Shown: one piece after another, positions 11,383-21,584 of the stretch
How positions within the stretch are numbered: position 1 is the stretch's first letter
Layout: every line of letters starts with the position of its first letter
Assembly: GCA_944739405.2 (NCBI GenBank)
Contig: OX123182.2
Coordinates: 16,627,326 to 16,691,325 of the forward strand
Length of the DNA: 64,000 bases
Direction: 5' to 3'
Source: Euclidia mi
Lineage: Eukaryota > Arthropoda > Insecta > Lepidoptera > Erebidae
The notes under the pieces: generated by a model
What the model saw: the letters and a program-made list of their open reading frames with translations, nothing else
What the model was told of the DNA's origin: nothing
Database searches by the model: none
Made by a program: the position numbers and the translations under genes

Positions 11383-12608
11383 GTGAGTGATGTGCGCCGA
11401 AGGTTTATTCCTGATATCTTCTGCAATCTCAACAGAGTGCAGAAGATTTCGAGCTTATTGGATACCAACGTATCCAATAGGTACACAATAGTCTATTGCG
11501 CATTCGTGGAAAAGGCTTACGATAAAGTGGTGAGGAATGAAATGTGGTTGGTACTGTCGATGTATTGGGTGAACAGCAGCCTCATACGAGCTCTGAAATC
11601 CCTTTATGAAGATTCCAGAGCTTGTGTGAGGATAAACGGGTCGTACACTGACTGGTTTACCATCAAGACAGGTGTTAGACAGGGATGTGGAGCGTGGCCG
11701 TGGCTGTTCAACCTCTTCATGGACTGTTGTTTGCAAGATTTAAAACATAGTGACTGTGGATTAAGGATGAATGGGTTACTTGTCAAATCAGCGTAGGAGT
11801 TGCAGGAGTTGGTAACAATCATGCATGGTGCTTAAGGGGGGAAAGGAATGAAAGTGAATGTGAGCAAGACGAAAGTTATGGTTTTTGAAAAGGAGGAATG
11901 TGTTACGGCTTGTAATGTTATGATCAATGGACAACGAGTGGAACAAGTGAATGATTTTGTGTATTTAGGTACGCTGTTTACTAGGAATGGTAAGAATGAA
12001 GAAGATATTGAAAGAAGAGTTAATGCAGGTAATAGGGTGAATGGAGCTTTGAAGGCTTTTATGAACAGTCATAACGTATCCAAAAAGACACGTTTGGCTG
12101 TGCATAGAGGGGTGTTGGTACCTACACTTATATTGTATGGTAGTGAAAGTTGGGTATGGCAGATGAGTCATGAAAGTAGAATAAATGCTCTAGATGATAG
12201 AGCACTGAGAAGTATGTGTGGTGTATCTTTAACCGACAGAGTAAAGAATTGTGTGATAAGAGAGTGTTGTGGGGTAAAAGAAGATGTAGTGACAAGCATT
12301 GAGAAAGGCATGTTAAGATGGTTTGGGCACATGGAGAGGATGGATGACGATAGACTGACAAAGAAGATATAAAAGGCAAGTGTGAATGGGACAGGATAAA
12401 GGGGAAGACCTAGACGGACGTTCTCTGACCAGATTGGAGACATCCTGAAAAATGGACAGGTCAGAAGTACCCTTAACAGAAGAGCATGCCTGAGGAAACT
12501 TGATGGGAGTGAATGAAGTAAAAGAGGTATGTCATGATCGTTGCAAATGGCGTTCCGTAGTCTCTGCCTACCCCTCCGGGAAACAGGCGTGAGTCTATGT
12601 ATGTATGT
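11383..12608 (+). pseudogene. 5'-truncated LINE (RTE/endonuclease-reverse transcriptase type) with TATG tail
   Basis: The first frame (11383-11793) carries reverse-transcriptase blocks AFVEKAYDKVVRNEMW and TGVRQGCGAWPWLFNLFMD. The second (11848-12372) begins MKVNVSKTKVMVF and includes VNDFVYLGTLFTRNGKNEED and ALRSMCGVSL...MLRWFGHMERMDD. The YADD active-site segment expected between them is missing: the sequence goes from LLVKSA to a stop and then ELQELVTIMHG. The 3' end (12540-12608) is the well-known lepidopteran tail GTCTCTGCCTACCCCTCCGG ... GGCGTGAGTCTATGTATGTATG. It is a dead copy, interrupting nothing recognisable. Confidence 0.82.
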
Positions 12609-12681
12609 TTTTATTAGGTCCATATTGTGGTTCCCGCCTATCTAAATAAAGTAAAAGTAATCTAGGTATCTCCTGAATATA

Positions 12682-12707
12682 CACACATCAACAAAGTCTA
12701 GGGATAT
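12682..12707. repeat. Tc1 element terminal inverted repeat, left
   Basis: These 26 bases, CACACATCAACAAAG onward to GGGATAT, are the exact reverse complement of 14247-14272. TA precedes the repeat. Confidence 0.93.
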
Positions 12708-12949
12708 TTTATATTTCATCAAATATCTACAAATCTATGAAGAATTTTCTGATACAGTAAATAGAAGAATCATAGATTATTTTAAGGTCTTTAATAAAAA
12801 TAAAAAACATTTCGTGTTTTTTTTTGTTTTAAATAAAAAAAATAATTTTTTTAATCATCATGGAAAATTAGTATGATAACAACAAACATTTCTTCGTAAA
12901 AAACTATTAATTTTAATAAAAATGGAAAAAATCTTGTAAAATCTAATCA

Positions 12950-13975
12950 TTAATAATCAGTGTTGCCACCTCTTACATTGATTACACATCGACATCGATT
13001 GTTAATACTTAAAATTAAATTGTCAATGTCTTGCTGCGGTATGAGGTCCCATGTCCTTTGCAAGTGTTCGTAAAGTTGTTGTTCAGTCGTCAAATTTGGT
13101 GGAAAATCTCTCAAAGCTTTTCGTTGTAACATGTCCCAGGCATGCTCGATAGGATTTAAGTCGGGCGACTGTGCAGGCCAATCCAAAACTTGAATATCGT
13201 GCTCTCGGAGAGCGGTCGATACCAGCCGCGCCGTATGGCAAGGAGCATTATCGTGCATGAGTAGAAATTCATGGCCTATTTGAGTTCTGTGTGGGACAAT
13301 AACGGGCTCTACTACCTCCTCGTGGTATTTTTGTGCAGTCATGCTGCCTTGGATCCAAACGAGTTGGGTTCGTCCGCCAAGACGAATTCCTGCCCACACC
13401 ATGATTGTCCCGCCTTGGTATGGGTGGACCTCCTGAGGGTGCCGTAGACGGCTAACTCTCCCTGGAGCTCTCCAAACGCGTGTTCTTCGTGAATCCGGGT
13501 GAAACCCAAACCGGGACTCATCGGTGAACAGCACCAAAGACCATTGTTCGTCACTCCATGGTAAATGCTCCCGAGCCCACGAAAGCCGCCGACCGCGATT
13601 GCCACGTCGCAATGCTGGAACACGCAATGGTCTTCGAGCATGAAGATCAACTTCATGTAACCTTCTTCGCACGGTTTGGTCGCTTACCAGCAGCTGGTGG
13701 TCCTCCTGGAGCCTTTGCACTAGTTGCAGCGCTGTGATATTGGGTTGTCTTCTGGCGGTCATTTGGAGAAATCGATCCTGTCTCTGCGTAGTAACACGAT
13801 ATCTACCTGTGTGCTGTTCGGCCACATCTCCAGTACTGCGATAACGTGACCACAACCTTGATATCACATTTTGACTGGTATGTAGGGCCTCAGCAACGAC
13901 GCGTTGAATTGCACCATTTTCTAACATGCCCACGGCTCGTAACATTTCATCTCGACTCAAATGACGACGTGACAT
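12950..13975 (-). CDS. Tc1-type transposase (DD34E), intact
   Basis: This 341-residue ORF has no frameshift or internal stop. The first ~115 residues form a bipartite paired-like helix-turn-helix DNA-binding region (SRDEMLRAVGMLENGAIQRV, then TALQLVQRLQ...VSDQTVRRRL), joined by a GRYR linker resembling the GRPR AT-hook. The catalytic triad is D152 (LFTDESRF), D242 (MHDNAPCHTA) and E277 (SPDLNPIEHAWD), with exactly 34 residues between the last two, the Tc1 signature. Length is normal for the family. It catalyses cut-and-paste transposition by binding the flanking inverted repeats. Start ATG at 13975 follows stops upstream. It is on the strand opposite to wge and has no host role implied. Confidence 0.95.
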   Translation of the reverse strand: MSRRHLSRDEMLRAVGMLENGAIQRVVAEALHTSQNVISRLWSRYRSTGDVAEQHTGRYRVTTQRQDRFLQMTARRQPNITALQLVQRLQEDHQLLVSDQTVRRRLHEVDLHARRPLRVPALRRGNRGRRLSWAREHLPWSDEQWSLVLFTDESRFGFHPDSRRTRVWRAPGRVSRLRHPQEVHPYQGGTIMVWAGIRLGGRTQLVWIQGSMTAQKYHEEVVEPVIVPHRTQIGHEFLLMHDNAPCHTARLVSTALREHDIQVLDWPAQSPDLNPIEHAWDMLQRKALRDFPPNLTTEQQLYEHLQRTWDLIPQQDIDNLILSINNRCRCVINVRGGNTDY

Positions 13976-14246
13976 GACTTTTAAAGTTCGTACGTCACGT
14001 TAAATTAAAAAAGAAAAACAATTAAAAACCCTTTTCATTAATAATTATAATAAAACAGTTTTAACTTTCTTTAATGTAACGAATTACTAGCAAATTTGCC
14101 GCCATATTTTGTTTATTATTTTGTTTTTTTTCTTTCCATGTTCAAATTTTGAAAATAGAATAAAAGAGGTTTTAATCTGTATATAAACTTTTTGTGGAAA
14201 CTAACAAGGTTCTAAACTATAAACTCGTAAATAATTTAGGATTAAG

Positions 14247-14272
14247 ATATCCCTAGACTTTGTTGATGTGTG
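14247..14272. repeat. Tc1 element terminal inverted repeat, right
   Basis: Exact inverted copy of 12682-12707, followed by TA. Confidence 0.93.
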
Positions 14273-14580
14273 TAGTACCTACCAAACTACTAGCCTCATC
14301 AAAGTCATCAAATAACCTTCTTCATTTTAAGGCGCCACACGAAAAACCCTTTGCCCTCATAAAAAAAAAAAACAAAGCATTCCGAATTCAACACATCACT
14401 CAATTTAAAACTAAATCAAACTATTTAAAAAACGAACCGCTTTTCACAAACGTTTAAAATTAAAGCGATGCTAATGGCGTACTGTTGTCCCCGTCTATCA
14501 TATATGAATCATCTATATCTCTATCTCGTTCGCACTTTGTAGGGATGTGAAAAGAATAATGGATTAATTGGAACAGTGAA

Positions 14581-14763
14581 ATGCAAGTCATTAACGAACC
14601 GTTCGGGCTACAAATGAATTTTAAAGCCATGGTAGTTTTATACTTAATGTTTTTGTTGATTGGGCTTACTATTTTAGTAAACTCGCTACTAACAATTAGT
14701 ACCTATATTTACTCACCACACGGAATGAGAATTTATGGGCCCTACAGGTACGGCTATACGTAA
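14581..14763 (+). CDS. Possible small single-pass membrane protein, unrecognised
   Basis: The 60-codon ATG frame begins MQVINEPFGLQMNFKAM, has a strongly hydrophobic run (VVLYLMFLLIGLTILVNSLL) and ends in a Tyr/Gly/Pro tail (PHGMRIYGPYRYGYT). The layout suits a short type II or III membrane protein. Alternatively the CTACAG|GTACGG near 14748 is a splice donor and this is one exon of a larger gene. I do not recognise a family and no conserved motif supports it. It lies between the Tc1 element and wge, on the wge strand. Confidence 0.25.
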   Translation: MQVINEPFGLQMNFKAMVVLYLMFLLIGLTILVNSLLTISTYIYSPHGMRIYGPYRYGYT

Positions 14764-14874
14764 AGGTGATTCGATACTGGCATATTTGGGGTTTTTTAAT
14801 GTCTTTTAAGCTCCAGGAAAGTGTAGTTGTTTTTCGATTGTTCTAAAATAAGCTCTGGGTATTAAATCCTTGCA

Positions 14875-15090
14875 AAGCTTTTTTACCCGACTGCGCGACG
14901 CAAAGGAGGGTAATGTGTTTATCAGTCTATGTATGTATGTATGTTTGTTTCTATGTGGCGTTCTAGAGACCAAATGCGTAGGCCGATTTTGATGATTCTT
15001 ACGTCAATCGATTCGTATTGCGAGTGTCACTAAAGACATGACAGTTATCAAAATTCACCACAGCGTCAACCAGACGCCATATTGTCAAAA
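14875..15090 (+). repeat. Interspersed lepidopteran repeat (ACCCGACTGCG type)
   Basis: It starts TTTTTTACCCGACTGCGCGA, then 'AAAGGAGGGTAATGTGTTTA' and a TATG microsatellite. Text continues to 'GACCAAATGCGTAGGCCGAT'. The right boundary is uncertain. Confidence 0.5.
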
Positions 15091-16099
15091 TGAAAAAAAA
15101 AATGTCGATGAACTATGTCATGTGGGGTGTCGTTGAATAGGTATTTTTAAATCATCTTTAGGTTCCTTTTATCATTTTTCATTTAAAATAATAGTTTAGG
15201 ATATATAATGATTTAAAGTTGTTTAACAAAACATTCTCGCTAATATTGTTACTTATTGATTTAAGTTTTTACTTCAAGTATAAACGATAAACAAACAAAA
15301 AATTTTCCATTCAAATTTTACTAATCAAATGTTTCCAAGGGGCCCCGACTGTGAGTCGTTCTGTTCTGCATTAGAATTCTAAATTACTAGCCTTGTTTCT
15401 TTCTTTTTAGTTTTTATTTAAGTTATTTTTGTCACGTATTTTTTTTATTATTTTTTACGCAGTCGTGTTTTTTAATATTGTTTATACCTCCTACAAGTTA
15501 CTCATATTTAATACCTAGGTACCAATATGGTAGGTACAGGCTAAACTCCTCGAACCTAACCTCGTTCATATTCTATCTGTCGCTTTTTTTTTAGCTGGAA
15601 GCTGTCCTATCTTTACCAAGTCATGGTCTCCTTTCTTTTGGTCCAACACTCCGCTAGAATTTATTTGATCCAAATACGATTGATCTGTAGACCGTATGCC
15701 ATCTCATTGGCAAGAGACATGAAGTGGGTGATAGGTACCTTCACAGAATAAACCATACCGCAGACAGGGACAAAATGAGTGGTTGGGAATGCATTATTTT
15801 CCTATTTTTCAGCTTTCTGGAACGAAAGAACAACACCACCCTAACAGGTTAACTACGCAAACTTTGGTCATCTTTGACATTTCTGACGCGAGATTTTGTA
15901 AAAGAGACATTCTGCAAAAGAGCCATAAGAAAACTTTTGAAAAAGAGTCATTCTCTCAATTACTTAGACATTTTATGACCAGTTGGTCACCAGTCCATGT
16001 TTCTGTCCATGTCACATAATGTATGGGTCATATTTTTCACATGAAATAAGATTGTACCTACCTATATATGGATGTACTTATGTTGTATGTAGTTGATCG

Positions 16100-16425
16100 A
16101 TCATGAAGCTATCGTTGAGGGGATTCAGTACCCTTAAATGTAGATATTGACTGTTCTAAACCATAGAAAGTATTGCTATCCCTTTGAGTTAGTTGTGTCA
16201 GACGCAGACGCTTTGTGGAAAAGCTAATAATATGCCAAAGCTGAGGGCCTGGACCAAGTAACATTCGATTAGCGATATACCTGGCATATGCCACGTGATC
16301 GACGAAGAACCTATGAAGAATGAGGAGCGAATGCAACTTCCCTTCTGATTAGACCAGAAAGAGGACCCCAGGCGGCAAGGCAAAACTTAGATGCAATCAG
16401 GGTAACGCTAGGAAGATGATGATGA
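16100..16425 (+). repeat. SINE 3'-part remnant with related repeat
   Basis: Contains a degraded middle and 'GATTAGACCAGAAAGAGGACC' followed by 'GGTAACGCTAGGAAGATGATG', the SINE type b end. Confidence 0.55.
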
Positions 16426-17009
16426 TGTGATTATATAGATCTGATATCCTTCCGCCTATTCTAGTTTATATTAGGTTAGTGTCCCAGGTAGATAGCTAAG
16501 ATACGTCGTACTAGCAGAAAATACATAATAATCTATCCAGCGTTGTATTATACCGGTATGTATACTTAATGACCAGGGCACCATAAATGCGCAGGAGGTA
16601 ACGAGCTGGTTTTTAATTTACACGTTTTATGTAAATAACTGCAACTATGCATTATGTTGCGTGTTGTATGTAATAACGTGCCCCTACCACTTAACTGTAG
16701 CGGAATATATTTTTTATGCAAAACTGAAAATTATCTTTTTGTTGTTATTGATTGTCTGTTTCCATTAATATTTTTTGTGTGTAGGTACATAATTATTATG
16801 CGTAGCATGTGCAAAATGTAGTAGGAATCTACGTCTTATTTATATACAAATAATTAGGTAGGCAATTACGCGATGTAGACTCGTTGCATAGATTAGTATG
16901 TCTACAAGTCGAAATTTAAAGTACATAATTATATAGGTAGGTACCCTACTTATATTTTGTGTACATGTATACTGTTTGTGTACTTACCTACTGTGCTTCT
17001 CCTTGCATT

Positions 17010-17335
17010 GAATAGCCTAGCTCATGTCGGTGGAGCAATTGCCATTGCTTTCGGTTTTCTGCCCGTTTTTTGACCTATTGATACGACACAGTTTCCTTCA
17101 ACTGTGCCATAGTTTCATAGAGGTCGTCCTCTTCCACTTCTTCCTTCGATTTTACCCTCCAGTATTATTTTGAAGAAGTTGTCGTGTCCTATCAAGTGGC
17201 CAATCATCTTCCTTCTCCGATTATCTTCAGTTTTTAGTAACCGTCTCTCTTCTTTAACCATTCGCAGAACCTCTTCCTTTGTAATCTTTGTAATCCTATC
17301 TGTTCAGCTTTCTGTGCTACTTAAAAGTAAAGAAC
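17010..17335 (-). pseudogene. LINE C-terminal fragment
   Basis: On the minus strand it reads VLRMVKEERRLLKTEDNRRRK, then MIGHLIGHDNFFKIILEGKI and GRSGRGRP, followed by decayed KNGQKTESNGNCS. This is the GH.IRHD...EGK..GKRGRGRPR C-terminus of endonuclease-reverse transcriptase LINEs. Stops and shifts are present. Confidence 0.6.
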
Positions 17336-17584
17336 CCATATATAAATAATTTACTCAGCTAGCATCTTTTTAATTAAGTTGATTAGCTTGTATGAAGAGT
17401 AGGTACTCGTAGAGTCATGGGTGAGAATCGAACTCATTATCTTGTGGTAGACAGTGTATCGCAACGATTGGATTATCGCAGTCATGATTTATTTTTACAC
17501 AATCCTTTTTATAAATTGCTCGATCAAATTTGATTCTTTTTATGCAGCGAAACCCAACTTTTAAATGAATTTCCAGCTTAGGTA

Positions 17585-17855
17585 TATTTTTATAATCATC
17601 ATCTCATCATCATCAGCCTTTAACAGTCCACTGGTCCACCACCAGCTGGTCTTGGCCTCTCCTTTGAAAGGAGGAATTGGCCTACTATACCACGCTGGCC
17701 AAACAGGTTGGTATAGGGTTTGTTTCAAGTTTCCCTTCTCTAACAGTGCTGTTCTCTGCATAATATGCTCCATCTGTCGGCTCTTATGACACCCATGGGA
17801 TGATATGAGGTGGTGATATTTCGTATTCTTAATCCGTCACCACACGGACAATTTT
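17585..17855 (-). repeat. Interspersed repeat (type c SINE-like)
   Basis: The block TTGGCCTACTATACCACGCTGG, CTCTCCTTTGAAAGGAGGAA and ATTCTTAATCCGTCACCACA is shared with 43030-43275 and 50070-50312. A CATCATCATC end marks the 3' tail in minus orientation. Confidence 0.78.
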
Positions 17856-19086
17856 TTTAATACGTTCAAGAAAATAATTTCCTTAAAATTATTTTGTAAC
17901 GTACCTAGGTATTTTAAACCTATGCCAATATTAATAAATCTTCCGTATTTTCTCTAGTGCGAGAATTACCTATTAAAAAGCAACTTTTCCGTCATCTAAA
18001 GTATAGTTTAATTTCCCACCGAGAGCATTAAGATTCCTGTGCGTCTCCGGAAGCGCGGGCTCTGCATGTAAACTAACTGGCACATTCAGTTGTGTGCCTT
18101 CACGTATAGTGACTAAGTGATGTGACATGCCGGCTTAAGGGACCGTTCCGAAACTGCAGAGATTCATTGCAGCTTCATAGCGACTGACTGAAGTGTCTAC
18201 AAAACATGAGTTGCAGTTAGGAAATTAAATGTCACCAAACATATTTTCATGTAAAATGTTGCGAATACGAAGAAGATACGGCTCTCACTTTTAGTAAGTT
18301 ATCAGATCTCATGTAGAGTCAAGCTTCTAGCTCTAGGTACACACCATAATGCTAGAAGCCCTAACTTCACAAACTCCACACCTTAGTTTACTTCTATTTG
18401 TCTTTTTAAGAAAAGGGACAGAAAAATATTGAACAGTAAATATTTTTTTACCTTATATGTGGCAGTAGCTTAATTTAGCTTTTATAACAAAGTGGAGAAG
18501 TGATATGACAAAATTGTAAGATAGATGAATTGCAACTTAGATGCCTACTCAGTTTGTGTTTCCGAGAAGTCGAAGCCGATATCTGCCACTATAGAATCTT
18601 ACCTTAAATTGATAAGCCACCAATGTCGAATGATCACGCGCAAGACCGTGCGCCGGCACCGCTACATCTTCACATTTATGATGCCTTAGTACCTGGCCTT
18701 TGTATGTAAATTCTTTTATGAGATTATTATAACATTGCTTTTTGAATATATTGCGCATAATTACATAATTTATTATGAAAGGTTTAACGGAGTGTGAATG
18801 TTTTTGTATGTTGCTTTTGAGTTATACATATACGTATCTACGATATTTTGGGTGTTAGATTAGGCAACAAAATCGAGGTTTTTGGGTGAACGGTGTATTT
18901 CTGTTCCGTTTTCTTCTGTTTACAAGCATTATTCGCTGAACGTTAACAGTTTCACTCCTTTACAAAAAAATACCTACCCACATTGATCGGCGACCTATTG
19001 ATTCACTTTTGTTACAAAATCTGTCAAATCAACGCCGAGTCAGATGTTGTCATCATAGAATAACGATTTTATTTTACTTTTTCCAG

Positions 19087-21584
19087 CGCCGGTGTCGATG
19101 GAGAGTATGATGGTTGGCGGAGTCGGTGTCGGCGGAGTCGGCACTGTCGGAGGTGGCGTCTCCTCCGTCGGAGGGTTCCAGTTAGTACGAGAACCAACAT
19201 CAGGGGCACTGTTATTGCTACCCGCCCCACCAGATCTCCAACCTGCTGTCGTCTGGGGTGGAGTACCATACCCATCGGCTCCTCTACTACTACCGCCGGC
19301 GCCACACCATTCTCATCACCTCCAACTGCTCCCAGGCGATCTTCTTGCTTCTACCGCGACGTTACAACACACCCATACGCATTCTACGCGCCTGGTAACT
19401 CTCGCGCCTGCGCCTCCGCCACAACAACATCCTGCGCATAATCAAGACAAGAGGAAATCAATCATGCAACCTCTTCTTACGCCACATCTAATAAAAATCG
19501 AACCGGAACCACCACAAGAGAAACCACAACCCACATATGCGCCCGAACCAGTTCAACAGCCAATTCTAACAACACACTTATATTACCAACCTGATTATTC
19601 TGATCAACAAGCTTGTAGGAGTCAAGCGACATCACCAGCTGCGCCACCCACACCACCTCCTGAAGCTCCTGAGCTCCCAGCACACAGGGACGCGTCCAAT
19701 CAAACCGATCACATCGACGACGAAGATGATTCACCTAATAACGCTGATGATGACGAAAGAGATGTAGCCTGCGTTGGAGTAGCGCACTATCCGGAGGAAA
19801 ATATGATGTCAATGCAAATACAGACTCAATTACTTCAACCTCCGTCTATAGACAGCGCAGAGGAATCGTCTTCAGAAGGACTCGCAACTACTTCCGTGGT
19901 AGGAGCTGTGGAAAAGGCTTTAGATGCAATAGAAAGAGATGAATCAATAGTGGACACAGCCAGTAGTGTTGGATCCACCGATTTAATGATAGACACGGCG
20001 AGAACCACTCCGGTACCTCAGACGACGACCACTCCTCAGCCCCGGCCACCGGTAGACGTCAGCGGCTTAGAACTTCTGTCAAACAGTATCGAGCAGTTTG
20101 AGCGCACTACCCCGGGAACAAGCATGCCCGCGTTAGACCCCACGCCTTTGACCATCGATACGAGGACACCCACAAAACTAAACATTATGATAAAGACGTC
20201 ACCGAAATCTCCTCCGAGAACCGAAGCGGAACCTCATAGAATATTCGATTTTCCACCGACCGACCCTAACACAAGTGAACAAGCAAAACCATCGCTAGAT
20301 GGTCTGGGTTTACTGTGTGCTTTAGCTGAACAAAGGTTTATGGAGGAAGTGGAGAGTCCTCCAGTCCCCACGTCCGTATCGTCCCGTCCTTTTATAAAAA
20401 CCGAACCCCTAATGAGTCCCATCGAGAGGAGTCGATCAACGGAATCAAATTCCAATAAAAAAGACAGGCATAGGCATAGAGATGCTGATTCCTCAGGTGA
20501 GAGGAGAAGAAAGCGAAGCCGGGATAGAGAAGAGAGATTAAGACATAAAATAGAAAAGATGCGTCGACATAAACGAGAGAGGGAAAGAGACGAAAGTAGA
20601 AGTAGCGGAGGTGAGTTGGAAACGAGTTTACGGCGGGTTACAGCGTGCTCTTGCAATTCTGCATCATGCTCGCATACTTCCAACGTCCGGTCGGCTCACG
20701 CACTCGCCAGTGCAATAGAAAAAGACATGCGTGAGAGACTTTTGGCGTTGGAAAGACAATTTGATGAGAGGAAAGCTCAGCTGAAAGCTTTAAATCCGCC
20801 GTTACAAACTCTGTCGACGTCTACAACGCCCTCTACACCCGCGTTATCACCAGATTCTGATCGCGGCTCGTCGAAAAAGCGCAAAGTAGGTAGACCGCGA
20901 AAGGTTTCCAGTCCAGATTCTACAGAAACGATTGTAGCAAAGAAGCCAAAATCTAAAAACAGTCTAGTAGGTTATCTTTTAGCGAAACAAAAGCTCAAAG
21001 GTGGCATATTATGTACCAGAGGTGAACCTTCGAGAGAGGAACCCAACCGGACAAGTAAAGTGCGTCCGAAATTGAAGGCTGAGCCCATCATGAAGATATG
21101 TTCCGAGGAAGACGAGAATGGTGAATGGGGCCTTAACCGATCCGCGAGCTCTTCCATGGAGAGTCTGAACGAAGTGAGACAAAAGAATCGAGAAAAAGTG
21201 GATCGATTAGCTCGGAAACATTCAAGGGATGACATTCCTGAACTTGAGTTCGCGTTACGTCGCGGTAGTGCTTCTAGTGATAGTGAGAAAGAGAGGCGGA
21301 GAGCGAAAAAGAGACGAAAGAGTCACAAATCTAAAGAAAGAACTGAAGAGGAAGCTAAAGACAAACAACCAGCTGCTGAGGCGGTGCCACAGCCGATATC
21401 TAAGTGTACGTTAACAGAGGATAAGCTGGACTCCTCGCCAAGAGTACTTACAGCTATGGGCGGACTGTTCTACGCTGGGAAATTAAGCGCGGTGCAGGCA
21501 CCCGATGTATATGCAATCACCCTTGATGGGGAAAGGGGTAATAAGCCCCACATTTTGTCAAGAGAGGAAACGTTGAGGGATGCT
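19087..21584 (+). CDS. wge: wge exon 1 of those visible: Ser/Pro-rich and basic region with AT-hook
   Basis: The acceptor is a pyrimidine-rich tract ending TTTTTCCAG at 19086. The donor is GCT|GTAAGTATT at 21585. The exon enters in phase 1 and leaves in phase 0. It encodes Gly/Val-rich, Pro-rich and Glu/Asp-rich stretches, a long Arg/Lys/Glu run around nt 20460-20610 (likely helical, basic, with NLS-like KKRK) and the AT-hook-like GRPRK near nt 20885-20910. Reading through the donor adds only 19 codons before a stop. Confidence 0.88.

Larger units (their letters stand above)
12682..14272 (-). mobile_element. Tc1-like DNA transposon, apparently complete
   Basis: The element is flanked by TA on both sides (12680-12681 and 14273-14274), the Tc1/mariner target duplication. 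Its ends are a perfect 26-bp inverted repeat beginning CACACATCAACAAAG. It is about 1.59 kb and carries one uninterrupted transposase ORF on the minus strand, so it looks young and potentially autonomous. Confidence 0.93.
15091..19086. other. Long non-coding stretch upstream of the visible wge exons
   Basis: It holds repeats at 16100-16425, 17010-17335 and 17585-17855 and a GC-richer repeat-like block near 18000-18150 (CCACCGAGAGCATTAAGATT, GGAAGCGCGGGCTCTGCATG). No upstream wge exon was found. It may be intron. Confidence 0.55.

Noticed and set aside
19069..19305. Minus-strand ORFs over wge exons
   Set aside because: They mirror GC-rich wge coding sequence; arginine-rich low-complexity text with no family likeness. 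The same holds for those at 20234, 20972, 22263 and 23143.
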